Assembly: GCA_022614805.1 (NCBI GenBank) | Contig: JAKEHY010000023.1 | Location: 49,983-113,982, forward strand | Reading direction: 5' to 3' | DNA length: 64,000 nt | DNA from: Candidatus Zixiibacteriota bacterium | Lineage (GTDB): Bacteria; Zixibacteria; MSB-5A5; DSPP01 | Part shown: positions 1 through 7,004 of the stretch, one piece after another | Layout of the letters: each line of letters begins with the position of its first letter | Numbering within the stretch: the stretch's first letter is position 1 | The notes under the pieces: generated by a model | The model's database searches: none | The model's input: the letters and a program-made list of their open reading frames with translations, nothing else | Told to the model about the DNA's origin: nothing | Position numbers and translations under genes: made by a program

Positions 1-2
1 AA

Positions 3-263
3 CTCCTGGATTTGACCATCGAAACCTGCGAGAAGGAAAAAATCAAATATCACTTGGCGGCCATGGAGAAGGGGACCACGGACGGCGCCAAGGTGCACGT
101 CTCCCATTCCGGCGTCCCCACCATCGCCTTGGGCGCCCCGACCCGTTACATCCACACCCATCAGGCGATGCTCTTGCGGGATGATTACGACGCGGCCGTC
201 AAGCTCGTGGTGGCGCTGGTGAAAAAGCTGGATGCCAAAATGGTCTCCGGCCTTTACAAGTAA
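3..263 (+). CDS. M42-family metallopeptidase, C-terminal fragment
   Basis: Partial gene, open at the left edge of the window; the frame is already open at base 3. The 86 visible residues match the C-terminal end of M42 (glutamyl aminopeptidase / cellulase M-like) peptidases: the stretch VSHSGVPTIALGAPTRYIH followed by the metal-ligand-like HTH is characteristic. Family members are cobalt/zinc aminopeptidases that form tetrahedral shells and trim cytosolic peptides. The catalytic N-terminal part is outside the window. The stop codon overlaps the cysS start (TAATG), so the two are probably co-transcribed. The family call is fairly secure; substrate cannot be judged. Confidence 0.8.
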   Translation, partial: LLDLTIETCEKEKIKYHLAAMEKGTTDGAKVHVSHSGVPTIALGAPTRYIHTHQAMLLRDDYDAAVKLVVALVKKLDAKMVSGLYK

Positions 264-1660
264 TGGGGCTGGTTTTTCTAAACACCTTCACCCGCAAAAA
301 GGAAGCGTTCGCCCCCCTCGAGCCGGGTAAAGTGGAGCTCTACACCTGCGGCCCCACGGTTTACGATTTCCCCCACATCGGCAACTACCGCACCTTTTTG
401 TTCGAGGACTTGCTCCGCCGTTATTTGAAATACAAGGGATTTTCGGTCGTTCAGGTGATGAACTTAACCGACGTCGATGACCGCACCATCGCCGCTTCGC
501 GCAAGGAGGGTATTCCTCTTTCCGAATACACCGCCCGCTATTCCAAAGCCTTTTTCGAGGACTTGAAAACCTTGAACTTCGATTTGGCCGAGCATTATCC
601 CGCCGCCACCGAGCACGTGGGCGAAATGGTGGAAATCATCCAAAAACTTTTGAAGGATGGCTACGCCTATGAATCGGGCGGTTCCATCTACTACAAAATC
701 TCCGCCTTCCCCGGCTACGGCACCCTGCCGCATTTCAAGCCGGACGAGCTGAAAGCCGGCGCCCGGGTGGCGGCGGACAGCTACGAAAAGGAAGAAGTCG
801 GCGACTTTGCCCTCTGGAAGGCCTGGGATGAAAAGGACGGCGACGTTTTCTGGGAAACTCCTTTGGGAAAAGGCCGCCCCGGCTGGCACATCGAGTGCAG
901 CGCAATGAGCATGAAATATCTGGGCGACCGTTTCGACATTCACACCGGCGGCGTGGACAACATTTTTCCCCACCACGAAAACGAGCGGGCCCAGTCGGAT
1001 GCCTTTGCCGGGCACCCGGTCGTCAAATATTGGCTGCATTCGGAACATTTGCTGGTGGAAGGGAAAAAGATGTCCAAATCCCTCGGGAATTTTTACACGT
1101 TGCGCGACCTCTTGACCAAAGGGTTCGCCCCTCCGGCCATCCGCTACGCCTTAATTTCCGTCCATTACCGGCTGCCTTTGAACTTTACCTTCGAGGGGAT
1201 GACCGCCGCCCGAGGCGCCTTGGAGCGGCTCTACGATTTCCAGCGCAGCGTCAAAAACGCCAAGGAGGCGCGCGAGGGAGTGGAAGTCGGCCACGCCATC
1301 CATAAAGCCCGCGAGACCTTTGAACAAGAGATGGACGACGATTTGAACATCTCCGGCGCGCTCGCCGCCCTCTTCGATTTCGTCCGGGAAACCAACCGGC
1401 TCATCATCTCCTATGGCCTTTCCCCCAAAGACAAAGAAAAAATCGGCGAGTTCTTGTGCAAACTCGATTCGGTTTTGGGATTCTTGAAAGAGCCGTCCGT
1501 CTCCATCGACCTTCAGGTCGAAAAGCTCATCGCCCAGCGCAACGATGCCCGCAGCCAAAAAGATTTCGCCCGCTCCGACCAGCTCCGTCTGGAACTGGAA
1601 AAAATGGGCATCATCCTCGAAGACACCCCGCAGGGGACGAAGTGGAAGAAACGCCTTTAG
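263..1660 (+). CDS. cysS: cysteinyl-tRNA synthetase
   Basis: Class I aminoacyl-tRNA synthetase that charges tRNA-Cys in the cytoplasm. The HIGH signature appears as PHIGN near residues 37-41 directly after the zinc ligand Cys29 in [10 protein letters not shown]. Further zinc ligands are visible in WHIECSAMS and in FPHHENE. The KMSKS loop is at about residues 270-274. The length, 465 aa, is normal for CysRS. The ATG overlaps the stop of the upstream peptidase gene by one base. Its last ~100 bp are duplicated in diverged form downstream of the next gene (2390-2497), which suggests a past recombination event at this 3' end. This is a host housekeeping gene outside the integrated element. Confidence 0.97.
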   Translation: MGLVFLNTFTRKKEAFAPLEPGKVELYTCGPTVYDFPHIGNYRTFLFEDLLRRYLKYKGFSVVQVMNLTDVDDRTIAASRKEGIPLSEYTARYSKAFFEDLKTLNFDLAEHYPAATEHVGEMVEIIQKLLKDGYAYESGGSIYYKISAFPGYGTLPHFKPDELKAGARVAADSYEKEEVGDFALWKAWDEKDGDVFWETPLGKGRPGWHIECSAMSMKYLGDRFDIHTGGVDNIFPHHENERAQSDAFAGHPVVKYWLHSEHLLVEGKKMSKSLGNFYTLRDLLTKGFAPPAIRYALISVHYRLPLNFTFEGMTAARGALERLYDFQRSVKNAKEAREGVEVGHAIHKARETFEQEMDDDLNISGALAALFDFVRETNRLIISYGLSPKDKEKIGEFLCKLDSVLGFLKEPSVSIDLQVEKLIAQRNDARSQKDFARSDQLRLELEKMGIILEDTPQGTKWKKRL

Positions 1661-1804
1661 AAATTCTGCAACATCGTGTATGCGAGAAGATCGAGGGCAA
1701 GTGATATTATCTGGAAACTGTATAAACAATAGTTCTGCGGACAAAGACGAGCGTCCTTCGCCTCCGGCCATCGGTGAACTCGGAAAGCGAAGGTCAGCAA
1801 AACC

Positions 1805-2365
1805 ATGAAGACATTGCTCGTGCGGACACTTGAACAGTGGCGTGACTGGCTCACCGGGCACCATTCATCAGAGTCAGAGGTCTGGCTGATCTTCCACAAG
1901 CGACATACTGGCGTTGCGTCAATCGCCTACAAGGACGCGCGTGACGAAGCGCTGTGCTTTGGCTGGGTGGACAGTCTCGTCAAGCGCCTGGATGACCGGC
2001 GGTACGCACTAAAGTTCACACCGCGGAGAGCGGACAGCCGATGGTCGGCCGTGAATCGGAAGCGTTACGCCGAGCTCAAAGCCGCCGGGCGATTGAAACC
2101 GGCAGGAATCGAACGCCCCCCTACCGACCGCGGCTATGGTCCTCGGCCACCCCGGCTTCCGATGCCCGCAAAGCTTCCGGCGTACATCCAGGCCGCACTC
2201 CGGAATCACCCGAGAGCCTTGCGCCACTTCGAAGTGCTGGCCCCCGAGCAACGCCGGCGGTATATCGCCTGGATTGAGTCCGCCAAGCGCGAGGAAACGA
2301 AACTCAGGCGCCTGAAGGAGGCGGTTCGCCTCTTGGCCAGCGGCAAAGTCCTGGGACTGAAATGA
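1805..2365 (+). CDS. YdeI/OmpD-associated family protein
   Basis: A 186-aa cytosolic protein of the YdeI/OmpD-associated family. The N-terminal half has the family pattern W-x-W followed by ALCFGWVDSLVKRLDDRRYALKFTPRR, and the C-terminal helical part has HFEVLAPEQRRRYIAWIESAKREETKLRR. Family members are linked to bacteriocin or antimicrobial-peptide tolerance, but the biochemical role is not established. The gene stands alone between the true cysS end and a second, diverged cysS 3' end, so it probably arrived as an inserted segment. The 144 bp before it (1661-1804) hold no recognisable gene. Confidence 0.75.
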   Translation: MKTLLVRTLEQWRDWLTGHHSSESEVWLIFHKRHTGVASIAYKDARDEALCFGWVDSLVKRLDDRRYALKFTPRRADSRWSAVNRKRYAELKAAGRLKPAGIERPPTDRGYGPRPPRLPMPAKLPAYIQAALRNHPRALRHFEVLAPEQRRRYIAWIESAKREETKLRRLKEAVRLLASGKVLGLK

Positions 2366-2389
2366 CAAGCCGCAAAAACCGCCAAGTTC

Positions 2390-2497
2390 AGTCGTAAACA
2401 TTTTGCCCGCTCCGACCAATTGCGTATGGAACTGGAAAAAATGGGCATCATCTTCGAAGACACCCCCCAAGGGACGAAGTGGAAGAAAAAACTCTGA
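2390..2497 (+). pseudogene. diverged duplicate of the cysS 3' end
   Basis: This stretch translates in one frame to a copy of the CysRS C-terminus ([18 protein letters not shown], then the DTPQGTKW motif and a stop). By eye it differs from the true cysS end (1562-1660) at about 15 of 99 bases. No start or upstream coding sequence is present, so it is not a gene. Together with the intact cysS it brackets the YdeI gene, as expected if a segment from a related genome was inserted by recombination through the cysS 3' end. Confidence 0.85.
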
Positions 2498-2520
2498 TGG
2501 CATTCGATGCCGCTGCCATT

Positions 2521-2587
2521 GTCATTCCGAGCGTAGCGAGGAATCCGGGTTGGGGGAGGGTGGCGTAGCGGAGGTCTTCAGACCTCC
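2521..2587. repeat. REP-like intergenic palindromes
   Basis: Two short symmetrical blocks. ATTCC and GGAAT flank a GAGCGTAGCGA centre at 2524-2544. A perfect hairpin follows: GGAGGTCT at 2570-2577 and AGACCTCC at 2580-2587. Sequences of this style are common dispersed intergenic repeats in bacterial genomes. A role as terminator is unlikely because no T-run follows the first block. Copy number cannot be judged from one window. Confidence 0.5.
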
Positions 2588-2745
2588 AGATTTTTGCTTG
2601 CGCCTGCAACAGATTGACAATATGTCTGTCGCAGATAATTTTGGGGTCCGGTTATGTGGAAAAAGCACGAGTATGTGGTGTCAGCTGGAAATCACATAAA
2701 GAGAAGTTAGCCGAATATCAGGTCTTAGGCGCAGAACGGGTTCAC

Positions 2746-3555
2746 ATGCCAGAACGCTTCGATTTCTATGATAGCACGTATGGTCACTTCACCGAGCACG
2801 TTTTCGACATCATCCGAAAAGAGACTTTTGGCGTAGATATCGGTCAGGACAACTGGCTGACGGTTGATGAATATGAACGTTTTCTTTCCTGGCTTGGACC
2901 TGCCCCTGAACATCACGTGCTGGATGTTGCCTGCGGTTCCGGCGGCCCGGCCCTCTACCTTGCCAAAACAGCCGGTTGCCGCATGACCGGGATGGATGCG
3001 AACGAGAAGGGGGTGGCTGCGGCTACGCAAATGGCGGTCAGGGCCAACCAGACCGGCCGAGTACGCTTCACCGTAGGGAACGCGAGTTCCCGCTTACCCT
3101 TTGACGACAACACTTTTCACGCCCTTCTCTGCATAGATTCAATGAATCATTTTCCCGATCGGCTCGCCGTGTTCCGGGAATGGCACCGTGTCCTTTGCGC
3201 CGGTCACCGGGCCATTTTTACCGATCCGGTCGTGATCACGGGGCCGGTGACTAATGACGAACTGGCCATACGCAGTTCCATTGGCCTTTTTCTTTTCGTG
3301 CCGCCAGGAGTCAATGAGCGGCTCATCGAAGAGGCGGGCTTTCTGCTCGTGCGGCAGGAGGATGTCAGCAACAATGCCGCTCTGGTTTCTGGCCGCTGGC
3401 ATGAATCGCGGCAACGGCACAAAAATGAGTTGCTCGAAATCGAAGGGGAAAACCGCTTCGAAGGGTTGCAACGGTTTTTTGCATCGGTGCATCAGCTCAC
3501 GACGGAACGACGGCTGTCAAGAATTGTGTATTTGGCCGAGAAACGGGCTGGCTAA
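2746..3555 (+). CDS. class I SAM-dependent methyltransferase
   Basis: A 269-aa methyltransferase of the small-molecule (UbiE / glycine-sarcosine methyltransferase-like) type. Motif I is VLDVACGSGGPALYLA, and the motif II/III region is TGMDANEKGV. The post-I acidic position and the LPFDDNTFHALLCIDSMNHF segment fit the family. The start is placed at ATG 2746 (MPERFDFYD), where family-like sequence begins; the open frame reaches upstream to 2614 but that part looks non-coding. No partner gene shows the substrate. It is a host-flank gene and probably monocistronic. Confidence 0.8.
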   Translation: MPERFDFYDSTYGHFTEHVFDIIRKETFGVDIGQDNWLTVDEYERFLSWLGPAPEHHVLDVACGSGGPALYLAKTAGCRMTGMDANEKGVAAATQMAVRANQTGRVRFTVGNASSRLPFDDNTFHALLCIDSMNHFPDRLAVFREWHRVLCAGHRAIFTDPVVITGPVTNDELAIRSSIGLFLFVPPGVNERLIEEAGFLLVRQEDVSNNAALVSGRWHESRQRHKNELLEIEGENRFEGLQRFFASVHQLTTERRLSRIVYLAEKRAG

Positions 3556-3620
3556 CTCGTACGGTGGCCGACCGTCCCTTGCTGCGTGGCTCAAGGCGGC
3601 TGTCAAAGAGGAGGTCTTTT

Positions 3621-4646
3621 ATGGACGCACAAACAGCAGAGTCGCTTTTGAACTTCGCGGAAGAAGCCGGCCCGAGCTTGCGGGGTCCGGAGTCCAAGGC
3701 CCTATTCGAACAGTTCGACCAGAAGTACGGCGATTTACAATCGGCGTTGCAGTGGTACATCGACGAGGAGCGCGCCACCGAGTCGTTCCGGCTTGCGAGC
3801 GCGCTTGTTGCTTTCTGGATGGCGACGAAGCGGATGGAGGAGGGCTGCGTCTGGTTCGATCGGGCCCTTGCGTTGCCTGGCGGCGAGGATGTCCAGCGCG
3901 GGCGGGCTTCGTTCGATGCCGGGTACCTGACGTTCTGGAGGGGTGACTACGAGCGCTCGTGGCTACTCCAGAATCGGGCCCTCGAACTCGGCCGTCGGAC
4001 GAACAATCCCACGGTCACAGCCCTGGCGCTGGTTGGCTTGGCGCGCATTGCTCTTTTTACGGACGTCGAGGAGGCGCGGAAGCTCTGTCGCGAGGCCATC
4101 GCGGTCACCGAAGGGACGGCCGACCGGGCGGGGCGCTCCAGCGCGATGCATGTGCTCGGGGCCGCGGCGCAGATGGCAGGGGACTTCCTCGAAGCACGCG
4201 ATATAATGAGCCAGCGAATCGCCCTTGGGCGGGAAATGGGCAACCTCGCCATCGTCAGTATAGAATGCAACAATCTCAGCATGGTCGAGCGCCAGCTTGG
4301 AAACCTCGATCGGGCCGAGGCGCTGGCGCGTGAAGCGCTGGAGATCGACTACCAACGCGGGAACGCCCAGTCCATTCCGTGGATGGTCAATGGGCTTGCA
4401 GCTGTCGCGAGGGATCGTGGCGAGTTCAAGCATGCGGCGACGCTCATCGGTATCGCCGATGCCGCCATGGAGGCAGCTGGCGGCGCCTGGCCGCCGGACG
4501 AACTGGTTCACTACCAGCGAACCGTGGCCACTATCACCGAAGCGATGGGTTCGGCGCAATTCGAGCGGGCGCGCGCCGCGGGTCGTTCAATGACGCTGCC
4601 CAAGGCCGTCAACTTTGCTCTCGGAACTCGCTCGGCCGGCTCTTGA
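3621..4646 (+). CDS. TPR-repeat protein resembling the C-terminal part of LuxR/AfsR-type regulators
   Basis: A 341-aa protein rich in Ala, Arg and Leu with several helical repeats of tetratricopeptide type, for example RALELGRRTNNPTVTALALV and REALEIDYQRGN. The C-terminal segment (MGSAQFERARAAGRSMTLP) resembles the end of large LuxR- or AfsR-like ATPase regulators, but no ATPase and no DNA-binding HTH are present. It may therefore be a detached sensor/scaffold part or a truncated regulator. The start at 3621 is chosen for its AGGAGG ribosome-binding site (3608-3613 region). It is GC-rich like the host flank. Confidence 0.65.
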   Translation: MDAQTAESLLNFAEEAGPSLRGPESKALFEQFDQKYGDLQSALQWYIDEERATESFRLASALVAFWMATKRMEEGCVWFDRALALPGGEDVQRGRASFDAGYLTFWRGDYERSWLLQNRALELGRRTNNPTVTALALVGLARIALFTDVEEARKLCREAIAVTEGTADRAGRSSAMHVLGAAAQMAGDFLEARDIMSQRIALGREMGNLAIVSIECNNLSMVERQLGNLDRAEALAREALEIDYQRGNAQSIPWMVNGLAAVARDRGEFKHAATLIGIADAAMEAAGGAWPPDELVHYQRTVATITEAMGSAQFERARAAGRSMTLPKAVNFALGTRSAGS

Positions 4647-4753
4647 CGGCCGGTGCCTGACAAGCATTTGTCGCCGAATGGCCGGACGTGAAACGCCACC
4701 TCGAACTCCGCCTCGCGCGGCATGCGAAAAAATAGTAACCGGATGAATACACA

Positions 4754-5242
4754 ATGGCCGTTCTAATACGCACCCTTGTTTACGCCACGCTCTTCATCGG
4801 CTTCGTCTTGGTCTATCTCCCGGCGCAAGTCTTGTCTTCCGCCGGAATCGGAAAACCGGAACGTCTCGGAGTCGTTCAGTTCGCCGGGATGTTCATTTGC
4901 GCCGTCGGCGCGGTCATCGCCGTCTGGTGCATTCTCGCTTTCGCTTTGGAAGGCCGCGGCACGCCCGCGCCGTTCGACCCGCCCCGAAAACTGGTGATGC
5001 GCGGGCCGTATCGCTTTGTACGCAACCCAATGTACTTAGGCGCGGGACTGGCCCTCGCCGGGGCGGCGCTCTTCTACGAATCCGCCTCCCTATTGGCCTA
5101 CACCGCCGGATTTCTTTTGCTGATGCACCTTTTCGTTGTGTTATACGAGGAGCCGGCTTTGCGCCGAAGCTTTGGAGAGGAATACGAAAACTACTGCCGC
5201 CGGGTGCGCCGCTGGCTGCCGAAGGTGAGACGGGGGAATTGA
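4754..5242 (+). CDS. isoprenylcysteine carboxyl methyltransferase-like membrane protein
   Basis: A 162-aa integral membrane protein with about four hydrophobic segments. The C-terminal half carries the ICMT/PEMT-like signature: GPYRFVRNPMYLG followed by EEPALRRSFGEEYENYCRRV. The family uses S-adenosylmethionine to methylate lipid-like or prenylated substrates at the membrane; bacterial members are mostly uncharacterised. It is the last host gene before the tRNA-Thr locus. Confidence 0.85.
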   Translation: MAVLIRTLVYATLFIGFVLVYLPAQVLSSAGIGKPERLGVVQFAGMFICAVGAVIAVWCILAFALEGRGTPAPFDPPRKLVMRGPYRFVRNPMYLGAGLALAGAALFYESASLLAYTAGFLLLMHLFVVLYEEPALRRSFGEEYENYCRRVRRWLPKVRRGN

Positions 5243-5436
5243 GGGCTTGATGCCCAAACCGAATCGCGGCGGATGGAGGACCTGTTCGCGCGGACACAAA
5301 TACCGCGGCTTTTCCTTCTGCCCCACCTGAATGCCCGGCCGCGCCCGGCGGGTCGCCGCGGCTCGAAAAAAAAGAAATAAGTCCCGCCCGCGTCGTAGCC
5401 GCTGAAAGCGGAGAATCCCCTATTCCTTTTTCCCCC

Positions 5437-5465
5437 TTGGCATTGGGCTTTCCAACCGATACATT
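5437..5465 (+). promoter_or_regulatory. sigma70-like promoter of the original host tRNA-Thr
   Basis: TTGGCA (5437-5442), a 17-bp spacer, and TACATT (5460-5465). The -10 box ends 13 bp before the first base of the tRNA 5' half at 5479. This is the normal layout for a bacterial tRNA promoter. After integration it drives only the orphan half. Confidence 0.55.
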
Positions 5466-5478
5466 TAACACCGAGCGC

Positions 5479-5520
5479 GCTGGCATAGCTCAGTTGGTAG
5501 AGCAGCGGTTTTGTAAACCG
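5479..5520 (+). pseudogene. tRNA-Thr(TGT) 5' half left at attL
   Basis: The 42 bp match the acceptor 5' strand, D arm and anticodon arm of tRNA-Thr(TGT), with the D loop AGTTGGTA. The match stops after ACCG, where AAACAG replaces the variable loop and T arm. The same sequence appears complete at 60144-60215 with D loop AGGGGTA. This half is therefore the original host 5' part, cut off when the element integrated. Confidence 0.92.
5496..5520 (+). other. attL core (25-bp identity with attR)
   Basis: The 25 bp from the D arm through the anticodon stem are identical to 60160-60184. Strand exchange must have occurred somewhere inside this block, most likely at the anticodon loop TTTGTAA, which is a common site for tyrosine recombinases. 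Confidence 0.85.
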
Positions 5521-5678
5521 AAACAGTGTTGCCAGGCCCTTTCGTCCTGGCCCGTTGAATCACAAGATTTTAGCTGAAAGGTCGTTGGGAAGCAAAAAGT
5601 TACGCCGCTTTATCGGGTTTCCATCTATTACTATCCATTACGATGGAGTGCGATATGGTGGGATGTAATAGAGGGGTT

Positions 5679-5701
5679 GAGCCGTAGCAAAAGTCGTAGC
5701 A
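5679..5701 (+). repeat. left-end direct repeats, candidate integrase arm sites
   Basis: Two units, GCCGTAGCA at 5681-5689 and GTCGTAGCA at 5693-5701, are spaced exactly 12 bp apart. The whole 23-bp block recurs with one mismatch at 60019-60041 near the other end. An inverted pair CTATTAC (5625-5631) / GTAATAG (5665-5671) lies between this block and attL. Confidence 0.55.
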
Positions 5702-5742
5702 GCTAAAACACTCGTGCAAAAAAGGCGGGCGGCTTTGCCATC

Positions 5743-6186
5743 CTAAAGATGAATAATCTCGAGGTCTGGCCGAACGGATTTCAGGTATTCGGCAACCAAT
5801 CGCCTATGGCATTCTTCCGGGGTCGCTTCGGCGCAAAGTAGGCAAATTCTGTTGCAATCAGCGGTGATTTGGTCGAAGATTTCAGGGATTGGTCTGCTTC
5901 TCAACAACAGCGTATATTCCTGCACGTAGCCAGTCCAATCCGAGGTCTGTCTGAAGTTTCTTCGGATTTTGCTTGTTGGGGCGAATTCCTTGATTTGCTG
6001 ATACTCAATCCCGAGTTTTTCTTCCACGATGGGTCTAAGCTTTGATGCCCTATATTCGCCCGAACCGATAAAGTTCGGGTTTTGCCTCGTGTCGATTATT
6101 TTGCGGATGCCATTGCCTTGAATGATGGTACAGAAGAGGTCGAGAGGCTTTTTACCGTAACCGATCGTAAACAGTTTAATAGACAT
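5743..6186 (-). CDS. DUF488 family protein
   Basis: A 147-aa protein of the DUF488 family. The N-terminal FTIGYGKKPLDLF and the C-terminal cysteine block CLLCAEATPEECHR near residues 115-130 are diagnostic. The family function is not known; it often travels with mobile DNA, nucleases or defence genes. It lies 25 bp downstream of the Cas4/RecB-like nuclease gene on the same strand, so the two probably form an operon at the left end of the element. Confidence 0.9.
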   Translation of the reverse strand: MSIKLFTIGYGKKPLDLFCTIIQGNGIRKIIDTRQNPNFIGSGEYRASKLRPIVEEKLGIEYQQIKEFAPTSKIRRNFRQTSDWTGYVQEYTLLLRSRPIPEIFDQITADCNRICLLCAEATPEECHRRLVAEYLKSVRPDLEIIHL

Positions 6187-6211
6187 ACTTCATGACATCG
6201 GCCTGAGTTTC

Positions 6212-6853
6212 CTATTGGTTAGCCACCTCGCGGCTCCATTTACAAAACTCGCAGCTCCCGTTAAAGTCCGGCAGGGCGCCTTCCAGACACCGCTTCGCCT
6301 GCTGGTACAATTCGAATGCCCTTTCTGGACGAGTCTTTAACTGGTGGACTTCGACTTCGAACGGAACGCCTTTATGCAATTCTCCCGTAGCCGGGCTGTA
6401 GTAAATGATACAGGCCTCATCGGTCGTTTTGTGGCCGGTCTTCTGAAGCAGTAGCGTATAGGTATCCATTTGGGTCTGGTAATACCTCGCGCTGTAGCTC
6501 GTGTCGCCGGGCAGCGAAGCTCTGGTCTTGTGGTCTAATGGAATCAGCGAACCGTCCGGTAGCTGAAGGCAGTCATCCAGCTTTCCGGTGATTTTGAGGT
6601 CTATATCCGGCACTTCGAACTTTAGGTTTAGGGATATGGCGGCCAGCTTCCCCTTCACCTTGCCATCAATCAGGGGCGGCAGCTTGCCATCCTTCCTATA
6701 GCGATTGAAGTATTCCTTGATTACCAAATCCATTCCACCCGGCAACGAGGGAAAAATTCCCCTGGGCCTGGCAATCTTCTTATTGAACTGAATCCAGAAG
6801 CAGCGCGGGCACTCGATGAAGAGGCTTAGGGTGGAGTTGGAAAGGGAGATCAT
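6212..6853 (-). CDS. Cas4/RecB-like PD-(D/E)XK nuclease with Fe-S-type cysteines
   Basis: A 213-aa nuclease of the RecB/Cas4 superfamily. The active-site pattern is GKLDDC followed by LIPLDHKTRA, giving D...D-x-K in place of E-x-K, then QMDTYTLLL as the QxxxY motif. Two N-terminal cysteines (Cys15, Cys18 in IECPRCFW) and a C-terminal CEFCKW pair could bind an Fe-S cluster as in Cas4 and AddB. Such enzymes trim DNA ends. No CRISPR array or other cas gene was seen, so a CRISPR role is not supported; it is better read as part of a defence or repair pair with DUF488. Confidence 0.82.
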   Translation of the reverse strand: MISLSNSTLSLFIECPRCFWIQFNKKIARPRGIFPSLPGGMDLVIKEYFNRYRKDGKLPPLIDGKVKGKLAAISLNLKFEVPDIDLKITGKLDDCLQLPDGSLIPLDHKTRASLPGDTSYSARYYQTQMDTYTLLLQKTGHKTTDEACIIYYSPATGELHKGVPFEVEVHQLKTRPERAFELYQQAKRCLEGALPDFNGSCEFCKWSREVANQ

Positions 6854-6964
6854 ATAAAACCGGCCAATTTTTCCTTACCATTTCCTAATTTGCTGCAGTT
6901 CACTGCGCCGGAAATCCGTAAGGCCGTGAAATCCCTTTTCCATTATATTGCTCCAGTGAGCGAA

Positions 6965-6973
6965 TATATAAAA
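6965..6973 (+). promoter_or_regulatory. archaeal-type TATA box upstream of the Schlafen-Argonaute gene
   Basis: TATATAAAA, centred 36 bp before the ATG at 7005. No clear -35/-10 pair and no good ribosome-binding site precede that ATG. The spacing would give a short leader under archaeal rules. AT-rich chance occurrence is possible. Confidence 0.35.
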
Positions 6974-7004
6974 CATTTGAAACTAAAAGTAGTCTGAGAT
7001 TCCC

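Noticed and set aside
464-1048. Long minus-strand open frame inside cysS
   Set aside because: It lies wholly opposite a well-supported CysRS gene and has no family-like motifs; GC-rich codon structure creates it.
6212-6853. Cas4 gene of a CRISPR system
   Set aside because: No CRISPR array, cas1 or other cas gene was found in the window, so only a Cas4/RecB-like nuclease is claimed.
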